DNA of 50,610 nt from an uncultured Caryophanales bacterium. Lineage in GTDB: Bacteria > Bacillota_I > Bacilli_A > RF39 > UBA660. The notes under the pieces were generated by a model. That model made no database searches. It was not told where the DNA came from and saw nothing but the letters and a program-made list of their open reading frames with translations. How positions within the stretch are numbered: the first letter of the stretch is position 1; each line of letters opens with the position of its first letter. This document shows positions 8,526-17,727 of this stretch, piece after piece. The translations under genes were made by a program, and so were the position numbers. The stretch spans positions 1 through 50,610 of the forward strand of contig CAMOQR010000007.1 of the NCBI GenBank assembly GCA_946623125.1, in the 5' to 3' direction.

Positions 8526-11500
8526 TTGAAAAAGAAAATTCCTTTTATTTTTCTATTTTTATGTGTTATTTGTTTATTATTTGGTAGTATTTTTAAGTCT
8601 TTTTCAAGTCCTTTAAAAAGGGCTTTAAAAGATAGTTCTTATTCTTATTTACCTAGTGAGGCTATTGAATATATTGAGAAGGTTTATTATGAGACTGGTA
8701 ATCTTATTTTAACGGAGAAGAATAAGGTTGAGAATACTCCTTATTTAAATCCTGCTTATGTTGATTATCTTGTTATGGATTCTTCTAAAAAAGAGCAAAT
8801 GGAAGAAGTACCGCTTCCTTTAACGATTGATTATGTTAGTACTGGTGAGAGTGCTGGAGATCTTCCTTCTACTTATGATTTAAGAAATGTTGATGGTAAG
8901 AATTATATTACGCCTTTAAAAAATCAAGGTAATTTAGATATTTGTTGGGCTTTTTCTGCTTTAGAACAGGCTGAGAGTTATTTGATGGTTCAAAATCAAC
9001 AAAGTTATTCTTCCTCATCTTATGTTTTTTCAACAAGACAATTAGATTATGCTTTAAGTAATAATGGTATTCGTAATTATACCAATGATTATGCACCTCC
9101 AAAAAGAGAGGTTGGAAAAGGTGGGAACTTTTTAGGTGCTACTTTGGCTCTTGCTAATGGTATTTCAATGGTTTCTGATGATGTTATGCCTTTTGATTTG
9201 GATGTTTCCCAAAAAGAATTACAAGATGTTCTAAATTATGATAATTCTTTATTTGAATTAAATTCTTCTATTGTATTTAGAAGAGCAACTTATCCTTATG
9301 GATCTAGTGAAGCAACAGAGTATTTGAATAAAATCAAATCTTATATTATGCAATATGGTGGTGCATATGTAAGTAGTCAAGGTCCTAATTATTCTTGTGC
9401 TTCTAGAAATTCTAATGGTACTTATTTTGTTAGAGAAGATGATAATTGTACACAAGATGCAGGTCATGCTATGCAAATCATTGGATGGGATGATAATTAC
9501 TCTTATTCTTATTGTAAAGCACAATGTACAGATAGTAGTGGAAATACTATTGCATGTCATAGTTCTAATACTAGTAGTTGTAGCAGTAGTAATTTAGTAT
9601 CTGGTCGTGGTGCTTGGCTTGTACGTAATTCTTGGGGAGAAGGTACTTATGCTTATATTTATTTAACATATGATTCTTATCTTGCGGCTAATTCCTCTTT
9701 CTATTTTTCAACTGATTTAACTCCAATGAGTGAGAGAGTTTGGGATAATAATTATCATACTGCTGTTGATCCTTCTAGTTTCCATATTCATTATTCGAAA
9801 CTTACGGAGTATACAAAACCTATTGATACTGTAGAAAAAGTTGAGAAAGTTAAGTTTTTCTCTTATGGTCAAGATGGTACTTTCCGTGTTTCTATTTATA
9901 CGGATAGTCAATCTTATGAATATGTTGATACGATTCAAGTAGATTATATGGGAATTGCTACTTTTGATTTAAGTGATTATGATATTATTTTGACAGATCC
10001 AACTTTTAAAGTTTATGTTGAATCTACTAATTCTGTTGCCTTTATTGGAGATTCTATTTCTGTTTATACTTCTAATTATGATTCTGTTCCTTCTATGAAA
10101 TATCCATCGACTACTTCATTAAGTTCATTTTATCGGGATTATTCTACTACAGGTTATGAATTTGATTTATATTCTATTACCAAAAATATTCCTTCTAATG
10201 AAGAGATTTTATATGAACTATATGATGAAGAAGGAAATGATGTTTCTTCTCATTTAACGTATGATTATAATAAGATTGCTAGTAATAATATGAATTCTAT
10301 TATTACTGTAGATGGTACTTTACCAAAAGGAATTTATACGTTACGTGCTGTTCATGGGGATGATTATTTCTTATCTTATCTTATTTTAGGTGTTAGTTAT
10401 ACATTAAGTGGAGAAGGAACAACTGCTAATCCTTATTTGATTCATAATGAGAGTGAATTAAGGTTAATGAAGTTATATTTAAATTCTCATTTTGAACTTG
10501 AGAGTGATATTGTTCTTACTAAGAAATGGGTTCCTATTGGAACTTATTATGAACCATTTACGGGATCTATTAATGGAAATCATCATATAATTTCTAATTT
10601 AAATATTGAGGGTATTTTTTCTGATAGTGCATTTTTAGGATACGTTAAAGGATTAAAAGATGGTACTACTTCTTTTCAAAATATTCGTTTTGATAATTCT
10701 TTTGTTCGTGGTAATGGAAATTCTGCTGTTTTTATTGGTACATTAACTGGAGAAGAAGGGTATGATTGGAATCAACCTTATACTTCTATTAGTTTGGATA
10801 ATATTTCTATTATTGGAGGTTCTGTTTATTCTTATTATGGAAATGCAGGAAGTTTAGTGGCATCTATTGTTTCTACAAATCCTTTATATCATGGAACTCA
10901 TCGATATAATATCAATCGAATCTTTACTTCAGCAACTGTTGGTGGTAGTTCATCATCTGGTATGATTGGTTCTATTGCTGGAGCAGTTGATAGTACTTAT
11001 CGTACTTCTCTTTCTATGAAGAATATTGAAAATATTGGTTCTATTGATTTAACACCATTACTTGATTCTTATACTTGTACGATTAATAGACATTCTTCTG
11101 TTATTGGAAGTCTTTCTAATTCTGTAAATGCTGTTATGCATTATTATATCCTTTCTCCATTATTTAGAGGATTTACTTATTCTGGTAATGGTATTGTTGG
11201 TGAAGTTGGAACTGGAGCAACTACTAATATTAGTATTGGTTATAATACTTTGGATTCTACTACTACAGTTCTTGATTTAAAGAATTCCTCTAATTATTCT
11301 TCTTGGCCAAGTTTTTCTTCTAATTGGAAGATGGAAAATATAGATTCTGTTGGTAGAATTCCTCTTCTTATGAAAGGAAGTATTATTTATAATAGTTTAG
11401 GGGATGTTACAATTGGAAAAGGAGAAGAAGTTTTATTATCTAGTTTGATGGAGACAGATTCCCTTATACATTTTTCTTATAATTCTATTAGTGATGATGA

Positions 11501-12356
11501 GGTTGTATCAGTTGAACCTGTTGTTGATTCTATTAGCGGTCGTGGATATGATCTTAAAATTAAAGGTTTAAAGGGTGGAACTAGCACAATTCATGTTTAT
11601 AGTAATTATGATGGATATGAAAAAGATCTTGTTGTTCAAGTTTCTTCTGCCATTACTGGTTTTGAAAGTGATGTAGATGAAGTTCAAATTGGTGTTGGTG
11701 ATACTTATTTATTTCAACCAACGATTTTACCTAGTGATACAACTGATGATACTACTATTACATGGACAAGTAGTGATTCTTCTATTGCAACAGTTGATAC
11801 TACTGGTTTAATTCAAGGAGTATCTCTTGGTACGGCAACAATTACTGGAACTTTATCTAATGGAATGAGCGTTTCTTTAACAGTTACAATTATTCAACAT
11901 AAATCTATTACTTCTGCTGTTCCAAGTCGAAATCATGTTTTATTAAAACCAAATGAAAATATTAATTTGAATTTCTTCTTTGCACCTGTTGATGCAACAG
12001 AAAATAAAAACTTTACTTGGGTAAGTGAAGATTCTAATGTTGCGACTATTGAAAATAATACTGTTTCTGCTCATGGTGTTGGTTCTACTACTATAGTTGG
12101 AACTTTACCGGATGGATTAAGTGTTACTATTCAAGTAGATGTTGGGGAAGAGACTACTTTGAAGCATGGAGATTTTGATTCAAGTGGGCAAGTTGATATT
12201 CAAGATGTTATTGTTGCCTTACGTAAGGTATTTAAATATTGTCCAGTTGATGATGTTGATTTAGAAGTAGGAGATTTAAATTCTAGTAATTCTATTGGAG
12301 TAGATGATGTTATTATTCTTTTGAGGTATGTATTTAAATATATTTCTGAAATATAA
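8526..12356 (+). CDS. Secreted papain-family (C1) cysteine protease with Big2 and dockerin domains
   Basis: About 1276 residues, exported by an N-terminal hydrophobic segment. The C1A catalytic core is clear: NQGNLDICWAFSA (oxyanion Gln and nucleophile Cys, about residue 140), DAGHAMQIIGW (His) and LVRNSWGEG (Asn). A beta-rich lectin-like part follows (TPMSERVWDNNYHTAVDP...). Then comes a GLUG/beta-helix-like region starting GEGTTANPYLIHNESELRLM, two Big2-like domains (ILPSDTTDDTTITWTSSDSSIATVD and FAPVDATENKNFTWVSEDSNVATI), and a C-terminal type I dockerin. The dockerin has two calcium loops (GDFDSSGQVDIQDVIVALR, GDLNSSNSIGVDDVIILLR). Start: the tracked GTG 8517 overlaps its SD; AGGAG 10 bases before TTG 8526 fits better. 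It should digest extracellular protein; the dockerin implies docking on a cohesin protein not seen here. Confidence 0.88.
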   Translation: MKKKIPFIFLFLCVICLLFGSIFKSFSSPLKRALKDSSYSYLPSEAIEYIEKVYYETGNLILTEKNKVENTPYLNPAYVDYLVMDSSKKEQMEEVPLPLTIDYVSTGESAGDLPSTYDLRNVDGKNYITPLKNQGNLDICWAFSALEQAESYLMVQNQQSYSSSSYVFSTRQLDYALSNNGIRNYTNDYAPPKREVGKGGNFLGATLALANGISMVSDDVMPFDLDVSQKELQDVLNYDNSLFELNSSIVFRRATYPYGSSEATEYLNKIKSYIMQYGGAYVSSQGPNYSCASRNSNGTYFVREDDNCTQDAGHAMQIIGWDDNYSYSYCKAQCTDSSGNTIACHSSNTSSCSSSNLVSGRGAWLVRNSWGEGTYAYIYLTYDSYLAANSSFYFSTDLTPMSERVWDNNYHTAVDPSSFHIHYSKLTEYTKPIDTVEKVEKVKFFSYGQDGTFRVSIYTDSQSYEYVDTIQVDYMGIATFDLSDYDIILTDPTFKVYVESTNSVAFIGDSISVYTSNYDSVPSMKYPSTTSLSSFYRDYSTTGYEFDLYSITKNIPSNEEILYELYDEEGNDVSSHLTYDYNKIASNNMNSIITVDGTLPKGIYTLRAVHGDDYFLSYLILGVSYTLSGEGTTANPYLIHNESELRLMKLYLNSHFELESDIVLTKKWVPIGTYYEPFTGSINGNHHIISNLNIEGIFSDSAFLGYVKGLKDGTTSFQNIRFDNSFVRGNGNSAVFIGTLTGEEGYDWNQPYTSISLDNISIIGGSVYSYYGNAGSLVASIVSTNPLYHGTHRYNINRIFTSATVGGSSSSGMIGSIAGAVDSTYRTSLSMKNIENIGSIDLTPLLDSYTCTINRHSSVIGSLSNSVNAVMHYYILSPLFRGFTYSGNGIVGEVGTGATTNISIGYNTLDSTTTVLDLKNSSNYSSWPSFSSNWKMENIDSVGRIPLLMKGSIIYNSLGDVTIGKGEEVLLSSLMETDSLIHFSYNSISDDEVVSVEPVVDSISGRGYDLKIKGLKGGTSTIHVYSNYDGYEKDLVVQVSSAITGFESDVDEVQIGVGDTYLFQPTILPSDTTDDTTITWTSSDSSIATVDTTGLIQGVSLGTATITGTLSNGMSVSLTVTIIQHKSITSAVPSRNHVLLKPNENINLNFFFAPVDATENKNFTWVSEDSNVATIENNTVSAHGVGSTTIVGTLPDGLSVTIQVDVGEETTLKHGDFDSSGQVDIQDVIVALRKVFKYCPVDDVDLEVGDLNSSNSIGVDDVIILLRYVFKYISEI

Positions 12357-12387
12357 AAAAGTAAGTTTTCTTACTTTTTTGTTTTTT
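12355..12387 (+). terminator. Terminator after the protease gene
   Basis: AAAAAAGTAAG pairs with CTTACTTTTTT (11 bp) around TTTT, followed by GTTTTTTT. It begins at the last bases of the stop codon. Confidence 0.85.
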
Positions 12388-12406
12388 TAATTTTTTATGA
12401 TATAAT
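12379..12406 (+). promoter_or_regulatory. Extended -10 promoter of the flavoprotein operon
   Basis: TGATATAAT (TGN plus perfect TATAAT at 12401-12406) with a weak TTGTTT 16 bases upstream, inside the T tract of the preceding terminator. Confidence 0.6.
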
Positions 12407-12433
12407 GATTAGGAAGTAAGAAAGAGGTGGCTT

Positions 12434-13660
12434 ATGCGTATTATCGTAATTGGTGGTGGTGCCAGTGGGGTTGTTTGTGCAATTCATGCAAAGAATGTTA
12501 ATAATGAAGTTATTATTTTAGAGAAAAATGATAAATTATTAAAAAAGCTTTTAGTTACGGGTAATGGTAGATGTAATTATTTTAATGATGATTTTGATTT
12601 ATCTCATTATTATAGTTTTGATACTACTAAGATAGAGGAATTAATCCAAGAAAAAAATATATGGGATGTGAAATCATTCTTTGATTCTTTAGGTATTATT
12701 CCTAGAATTAAAGATGGTTGGTATTATCCTTTTACAAATCAGGCAAGCACTGTTCGAGATGCTCTTATTCGTGAAGTTCATCAAAAAGAAATATCTGTTT
12801 TTTATAATACTAATGTCCTTGATTTAGAAAAAAAAGATGATAAATTCTTAATTCATACTAAAGAGAGAGATTATTATTGTGATAAAGTTGTTCTTGCTAG
12901 TGGTAGTTTTGCTTATCCTAATACTGGAAGTGATGGTGTAGGTTATTCTTTCTTAAAAAAATTTGGACATACTATTATTCCACCAGTTCCAGCCTTAGTA
13001 CAATTAGTTAGTAATTTTCCATATTGTAAAGAATGGGATGGAGTACGAAGTGAAGTAGAATTAGAACTTGTACAAGATGGAGAGGTTATTGCTAAAGAAA
13101 AAGGAGAAATTCAACTTACTGATTATGGTGTAAGTGGAATTTGTATTTTTAATTTAAGTCATCTTGTAAGTCGTGGATTACATGATAATAAAAAGGAAGA
13201 AATTAGAATTAATTTTGTTCCATTTATTGAAACCTTAATTACTCCTTGGATGGATCGTTATTCGAGACGGAATTCTACTAAAAATATTGGAGAATTATTA
13301 GAAGGATTTTTAAATAAAAAATTAGTTCCTATTGTTTTAAAATGTTCTAATTTAACAAAAGAAATGTTTTATGATGAGTTAACTACAGAAGAAAAGATTA
13401 ATTTCTGTAAATATTTAAATCAATTTACTATTGAAATTACTTCTACTAAGGGTTATGATCAATGTCAGATTTGTAATGGTGGATTAAGACTAAAAGAAGT
13501 TGATTTAGAGACAATGGAGTCTCATTTAGTAGATGGACTTTATATTACAGGTGAATTATTAGATTTAAATGGTGAATGTGGGGGATATAATTTAACAGAA
13601 TGTTGGATTACTGGTCTTCTTGCAGGTAAAAGTATAGGTGAGGGTAATGATTCGAATTAG
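12434..13660 (+). CDS. FAD-dependent oxidoreductase, HI0933/YhiN family
   Basis: A 408-residue soluble flavoprotein. The N-terminal Rossmann dinucleotide motif is IIVIGGGASGVVCAIHA. The family signature follows (NDKLLKKLLVTGNGRCNYFN), and a second conserved part near the C-terminus reads YITGELLDLNGECGGYNLTECWITGLLAGKSIG, where the FAD-binding site closes. This is the HI0933-like (YhiN/YtfP) family, of uncertain substrate; some members are called aminoacetone oxidases. GAGGTGG precedes ATG 12434. The 3' end overlaps the next flavoprotein by 14 bases, so the two are translationally coupled. Both are common Firmicute housekeeping genes. Confidence 0.88.
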   Translation: MRIIVIGGGASGVVCAIHAKNVNNEVIILEKNDKLLKKLLVTGNGRCNYFNDDFDLSHYYSFDTTKIEELIQEKNIWDVKSFFDSLGIIPRIKDGWYYPFTNQASTVRDALIREVHQKEISVFYNTNVLDLEKKDDKFLIHTKERDYYCDKVVLASGSFAYPNTGSDGVGYSFLKKFGHTIIPPVPALVQLVSNFPYCKEWDGVRSEVELELVQDGEVIAKEKGEIQLTDYGVSGICIFNLSHLVSRGLHDNKKEEIRINFVPFIETLITPWMDRYSRRNSTKNIGELLEGFLNKKLVPIVLKCSNLTKEMFYDELTTEEKINFCKYLNQFTIEITSTKGYDQCQICNGGLRLKEVDLETMESHLVDGLYITGELLDLNGECGGYNLTECWITGLLAGKSIGEGNDSN

Positions 13661-15227
13661 ACAATTAAAAGTACCTGTTGGGGAAGATGATTTATTACTT
13701 GATAAGATTTGTCATAAATTAAAAATTTCTAAAGATCAATTAATAAATTATTCTATTTCTCGTAAGAGTATTGATGCAAGAGATAAGAAGAATATATTTA
13801 CTGTATTTGAAGTAGATGTTGAATGTAGAGGGGAAGAGACTATATTAAGAAGAGTCTCTTCTTCTGATATTTTTTTATTGGAAGAAGTACCATATTCTTT
13901 TCCAAAAACAGGTACTGTTTTGTTAAAAGAGAGACCTATTATTATAGGTAGTGGTCCTTGTGGTTTATTTTGTGCTTATTTTTTGTCTAAGAATGGTTTT
14001 TCTCCTATTATATTAGAACGTGGGGAAAAAATAGAGGATCGTGTTAAGACTGTACAAGATTTATTTGATAAAAATATTTTTAATGAAGAGTCTAATATTC
14101 AGTTTGGTGAAGGTGGTGCTGGAACTTTTAGTGATGGGAAGCTTCATACGATGATTAAGGATTCTTTTGGAAGAGGGAAAAAGGTTTTAGAAATATTTGT
14201 TGAGAATGGGGCCCCTTCTGAGATTTTATATGAACAACATCCTCATATTGGAACAGATATTTTAAGAAATGTTATTATTAATATGAGAAATCGTATTATT
14301 TCTTGGGGAGGAGAATTTCATTATTCTTCTTGTGTTACTGATTTTTTGTTTCAAGGTGATTCTATTGTTGGAGTAGAGGTAAATCATCATGATATTTATT
14401 TCTCTTCTGTTGTTGTTTTAGCAATAGGACATTCTGCAAGAGATACTTTTTATTGTCTTCATAATCATTCTGTTTCTATGAAACCAAAGAATTTTGCTGT
14501 TGGTTTTCGAATAGAACATCCTAGAAAGATGATAGATGAGTCTCAATATGGAGAGTTTTCTAAGGTTTTAGGAAGTGCTCCTTATAAGTTGACTTATCAA
14601 ACAAAGAGTGGAAGAGGAGTTTATTCTTTTTGTATGTGTCCTGGAGGTTATATTGTTAATTCTTCTTCTGAGAAGGGAAGAATTTGTTGCAATGGAATGA
14701 GTTATTACAATCGTGATGGAAATGGTTCTAATAGTGCAATTGTTGTGAGTGTTACTCCAAAAGATTTTGGAGATGGTTTGTTTGCAGGAGTTGAATTTCA
14801 AAGAAAGATAGAAGAGGCTGCATATCAGGAAGGAAAAGGTATGTTACCTGTTCAATTATATCAAGACTTTGTAGAAAATCAGATTAGTACTTCTTTTGGA
14901 GAATTTACTCCTAATATTAAAGGTTCTTATTCTTTTGGAAATTTAAATCATGTTTTACCATCTTTTTTATGTGATTCGATAAAAGAGGCTATTCCTGTTT
15001 TTGGAAAAAGAATTAAAGGTTTTGATAGATGGGATGCTGTATTAGTTGGAGTAGAGGCACGTACCAGTAGTCCTGTTGTTATTCTTCGTGATGAAAAATA
15101 TCAATCCACTTACCATGGACTTTATCCATGTGGAGAGGGAGCAGGTTATGCTGGAGGTATTACAACTGCTGCTATAGATGGAATAAAAGTTGCAGAAGAA
15201 ATTGCAAAAACCTATTATGTAAAATAA
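13647..15227 (+). CDS. NAD(P)/FAD-dependent oxidoreductase, COG2509-type
   Basis: About 526 residues. The N-terminal 90 residues form a small alpha/beta region (IRQLKVPVGEDDLLLDKICHKLKISKDQLINYSISRKSIDAR) typical of this family of uncharacterised dehydrogenases. Next comes a Rossmann fold (PIIIGSGPCGLFCAYFLSKNGF) and the family signature FGEGGAGTFSDGKLHTMIKD. The C-terminal FAD part reads GLYPCGEGAGYAGGITTAAIDGIKVAE. The substrate is unknown. The track starts at GTG 13638; AGGTG lies over that codon and 6 bases before ATG 13647, so I use the ATG. The gene overlaps its upstream neighbour and ends before a strong hairpin. Confidence 0.87.
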   Translation: MIRIRQLKVPVGEDDLLLDKICHKLKISKDQLINYSISRKSIDARDKKNIFTVFEVDVECRGEETILRRVSSSDIFLLEEVPYSFPKTGTVLLKERPIIIGSGPCGLFCAYFLSKNGFSPIILERGEKIEDRVKTVQDLFDKNIFNEESNIQFGEGGAGTFSDGKLHTMIKDSFGRGKKVLEIFVENGAPSEILYEQHPHIGTDILRNVIINMRNRIISWGGEFHYSSCVTDFLFQGDSIVGVEVNHHDIYFSSVVVLAIGHSARDTFYCLHNHSVSMKPKNFAVGFRIEHPRKMIDESQYGEFSKVLGSAPYKLTYQTKSGRGVYSFCMCPGGYIVNSSSEKGRICCNGMSYYNRDGNGSNSAIVVSVTPKDFGDGLFAGVEFQRKIEEAAYQEGKGMLPVQLYQDFVENQISTSFGEFTPNIKGSYSFGNLNHVLPSFLCDSIKEAIPVFGKRIKGFDRWDAVLVGVEARTSSPVVILRDEKYQSTYHGLYPCGEGAGYAGGITTAAIDGIKVAEEIAKTYYVK

Positions 15228-15238
15228 GTAAAAATAAA

Positions 15239-15270
15239 AGAGCATTATTATTGATAATGCTCTATATTTT
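15239..15270 (+). terminator. Terminator after the flavoprotein operon
   Basis: AGAGCATTAT pairs with ATAATGCTCT (10 bp) around TATTG, followed by ATATTTTTG. The loop and 3' arm also contain the -35 box of the next gene. Confidence 0.85.
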
Positions 15271-15279
15271 TGTTAAAAT
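15251..15279 (+). promoter_or_regulatory. Promoter of the BspA-like gene, overlapping the terminator
   Basis: TTGATA (15251-15256), a 17-base spacer and TAAAAT (15274-15279) preceded by TGT (extended -10). The -35 starts in the terminator loop and runs into its 3' arm. Confidence 0.7.
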
Positions 15280-15301
15280 TTATTGTAGAAAGTAGGTTTT
15301 T

Positions 15302-17611
15302 ATGAAAAAAATTGTTCGTTTTCTTTTCTTTTCTTTTTTATGTTTTACTAGTTGTTTTTCTGTTTTTGCAAAAAATGATGATGTTGTAATTAAAAAAATA
15401 GAATTATTAGAAAAGACTGATTCTACAATTATATTAGAAGATGCAACATATTCTGGATTAAAGGTTCATTTTGGATTAAAATTTACAAAAGTTAATGATT
15501 ATGCAAAGTATCGATTAACGATTCAAAATAATGGAGAGAGAGAATATGAATTTACAAATGATAGTATTGATTTTGAAAATAGTGATTTTATCGATTATAC
15601 TTCTCAAATTGAAAATAATAATCAAAATAAAGTATTACCTGGAGAGATAGTAACTACTATTGTTATGGTTTCTTATTCTAATCCGGTTGATAATTCTTTA
15701 TTTCAAGAAAATGTTTACAAGGAAGATAATCTTCTAAGATATTCTATGGTTCCTCATTTTGATATTTTATCTAATCCTCTTACTTCTCGTCATTCTTTTA
15801 TTTTTCTTATCGTTTTATTTCTTTTTGTTTTTTTATTTCTTCTAAATAAAAAGATTAATTTTATTCGAAAAATTCATTTTATCTTCTTTCTATTTCTTTT
15901 GATTCTATTACCTTTTATGATATCTTCTGTTTTTGCAAGTAATACGATTATCATTGTAATTGAGTCTCATATAGAAATTGAAAAGAATGATAAATATTCT
16001 ATTCTAAAACCAGGTCCTGATATTAATTCTCTTATTCATGGGGAAGTTGATCGTTTTGAGGATTATGGTAGTGGATGGGAAGATACCTATAACCATCTAA
16101 TTTCTTTTAAAAGAGCAACTACAATGAGTGATGAGGAAAGAGCAAATGCTCAAATTATTTCAATTGAAGAGGATGATTCTTCTTTTGTTCCTGTATATAT
16201 ATGGTTTGTTGAGGGAGAAGAAACCTTTTATGAACAAGAAATATGTGCAGGATATGTATGTTATGATTATCTTTTTGATGATGATGCTGCTGAAAGAGTA
16301 CCAATTACCATGGATGTTGTTAGAGCATATTGGTGGAGTGATGCAGATACAATCTATTATAATCCCGATTCTTCTAATTTCTTTTCAGGTTTAAATTATT
16401 TACATGATTATAAAGATATCAATAATTTTGATTCTAGTAAAGTAGTAAATATGAATGCTATGTTTTATGGGTTAGGTTTGCATTATCCTGTTGAATCCTT
16501 TGAACTAGGGTCTAATTTTAATACTTCTAATGTTACTGATATGGGCAGTATGTTTTCTGGTATTTCTACTAAATCACTTGATGTTAGTAAATTAGATACA
16601 AGTAATGTAACCAATATGAGAACAATGTTTTCGGAAGTAAGTCATATAGAATCGCTTGATGTTAGTCATTTTGATACAAGTAAAGTTACGGATATGGAAG
16701 GTATGTTTGGATTAATGTTTTCTCTAAAATCATTGGATGTAAGTCATTTTGATACATCAAAGGTTACAAATATGGAGGGAATGTTTAGAGATTGTGAAAG
16801 TATTAAAAGTCTAGATATCTCTAATTTTAATACCAGTAATGTTACAGAAATGAGCAATCTATTTCATAATATGAGTTCACTAACTCAATTAAATTTAGGA
16901 AATATTAATACTAGTAAAGTTAAGAACTTTTCTTCTATGTTTTCCCAATTATCCAGTTTAAAACAAATTGATTTAAGTCATATAGATACAAGTAATGCAG
17001 TGAGTATGAATTGTACTTTTTGTGGAAGTGGTTTCACTCATCTTGATGTAAGTTCTTTTGATACGAGTAAGGTTTCTACTTTTGAGGGTGCTTTTGCTAG
17101 ATTAAAAGATTTAGAAAGTATTACTTTTGGTGATTTTAATACGAGTAGTGCAACATATATGAGAGATATGTTTAATGGGTCTTCTAAATTAAAAAATTTG
17201 GATTTAAGTTTTTTTGATACAAGTCATGTTACAAATATGGAAGGTATGTTTGCTTCTATGGATTCTTTAGAGACGGTTAATCTTTCTAGTTTTAATACTG
17301 TTAATGTTACGGATATGTCTTCTATGTTTAAAAATTCTAAAAAGATCAAGACTTTGGATTTAAGCAATTTTAAATTAAATTCGTCTTGTGATATGAATTC
17401 TATGTTTAAAAATACCGGAAGTGACTCTTCTAACTTTAATCTAATATTAGGAAGTAATTTTAATATGAAATCTCTTACGCGTTATTCTTTATATCAATCC
17501 TTTTGTAATACTGGTAAAAATAGTACTATATGGAATCTAACAAATTTAAGTGCTTATAATGATTTAGATTCTACACAAAAGAATAGTGCAACTACCTGTT
17601 CGTCTTATTAA
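15302..17611 (+). CDS. BspA/DUF285 leucine-rich-repeat surface protein with two export segments
   Basis: A 769-residue protein. Residues 1-23 are a signal peptide (VRFLFFSFLCFTSCFSVFA). A secreted domain of about 135 residues follows (LTIQNNGEREYEFTNDSIDF), then two hydrophobic segments (about 165-215, FIFLIVLFLFVFLFLL and IFFLFLLILLPFMISSVFA) separated by a short basic loop. The second ends like a signal peptide (SSVFASNT). After that come about 13 tandem 26-residue repeats of the type SHFDTSKVTNMEGMFRDCESIKSLDI, the DUF285/BspA repeat found in mycoplasma and gut surface proteins. The protein looks like a small membrane protein fused to an exported repeat protein. Role likely adhesion. No sorting motif is seen; the end (TTCSSY) is soluble. 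A terminator follows. Confidence 0.87.
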   Translation: MKKIVRFLFFSFLCFTSCFSVFAKNDDVVIKKIELLEKTDSTIILEDATYSGLKVHFGLKFTKVNDYAKYRLTIQNNGEREYEFTNDSIDFENSDFIDYTSQIENNNQNKVLPGEIVTTIVMVSYSNPVDNSLFQENVYKEDNLLRYSMVPHFDILSNPLTSRHSFIFLIVLFLFVFLFLLNKKINFIRKIHFIFFLFLLILLPFMISSVFASNTIIIVIESHIEIEKNDKYSILKPGPDINSLIHGEVDRFEDYGSGWEDTYNHLISFKRATTMSDEERANAQIISIEEDDSSFVPVYIWFVEGEETFYEQEICAGYVCYDYLFDDDAAERVPITMDVVRAYWWSDADTIYYNPDSSNFFSGLNYLHDYKDINNFDSSKVVNMNAMFYGLGLHYPVESFELGSNFNTSNVTDMGSMFSGISTKSLDVSKLDTSNVTNMRTMFSEVSHIESLDVSHFDTSKVTDMEGMFGLMFSLKSLDVSHFDTSKVTNMEGMFRDCESIKSLDISNFNTSNVTEMSNLFHNMSSLTQLNLGNINTSKVKNFSSMFSQLSSLKQIDLSHIDTSNAVSMNCTFCGSGFTHLDVSSFDTSKVSTFEGAFARLKDLESITFGDFNTSSATYMRDMFNGSSKLKNLDLSFFDTSHVTNMEGMFASMDSLETVNLSSFNTVNVTDMSSMFKNSKKIKTLDLSNFKLNSSCDMNSMFKNTGSDSSNFNLILGSNFNMKSLTRYSLYQSFCNTGKNSTIWNLTNLSAYNDLDSTQKNSATTCSSY
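16423..17441 (+). repeat. Tandem 78-base (26-residue) DUF285 repeats
   Basis: About 13 degenerate copies of a 26-residue unit with consensus FDTSKVTNMEGMF followed by a LxxLDLS segment lie within the BspA-like gene. Phase is constant; the DNA copies are diverged, the central ones least so. Confidence 0.8.
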
Positions 17612-17627
17612 TATATGATAAAAGAAG

Positions 17628-17660
17628 GAACATTTTTGATTGAAAATGTTCTTTTTCTTT
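17628..17660 (+). terminator. Terminator after the BspA-like gene
   Basis: GAACATTTT pairs with AAAATGTTC (9 bp) around TGATTG, followed by TTTTTCTTT. As in the previous junction the loop supplies the next -35 box. Confidence 0.85.
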
Positions 17661-17668
17661 GTTAAAAT
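17640..17668 (+). promoter_or_regulatory. Promoter of the LtaS-like gene, overlapping the terminator
   Basis: TTGAAA (17640-17645), a 17-base spacer and TAAAAT (17663-17668) preceded by TGT. The -10 lies inside the ORF-track extension of the next gene, which supports the later start at 17728. Confidence 0.7.
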
Positions 17669-17727
17669 TCTATTTAGAAGATAGGTTTTATAAGAAGATT
17701 TTTTCTTTTGAAGTAAGGAGTTTCTTT

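Noticed and set aside
9258-9938. Minus-strand and alternative-frame ORFs within the protease gene
   Set aside because: Low-complexity Ile/Thr/Arg-rich translations without ribosome sites; they are shadows of the plus-strand gene.
16423-17441. CRISPR-like regular repeats
   Set aside because: The 78-base period is in-frame protein repetition (DUF285); there are no constant short repeats with unique spacers.
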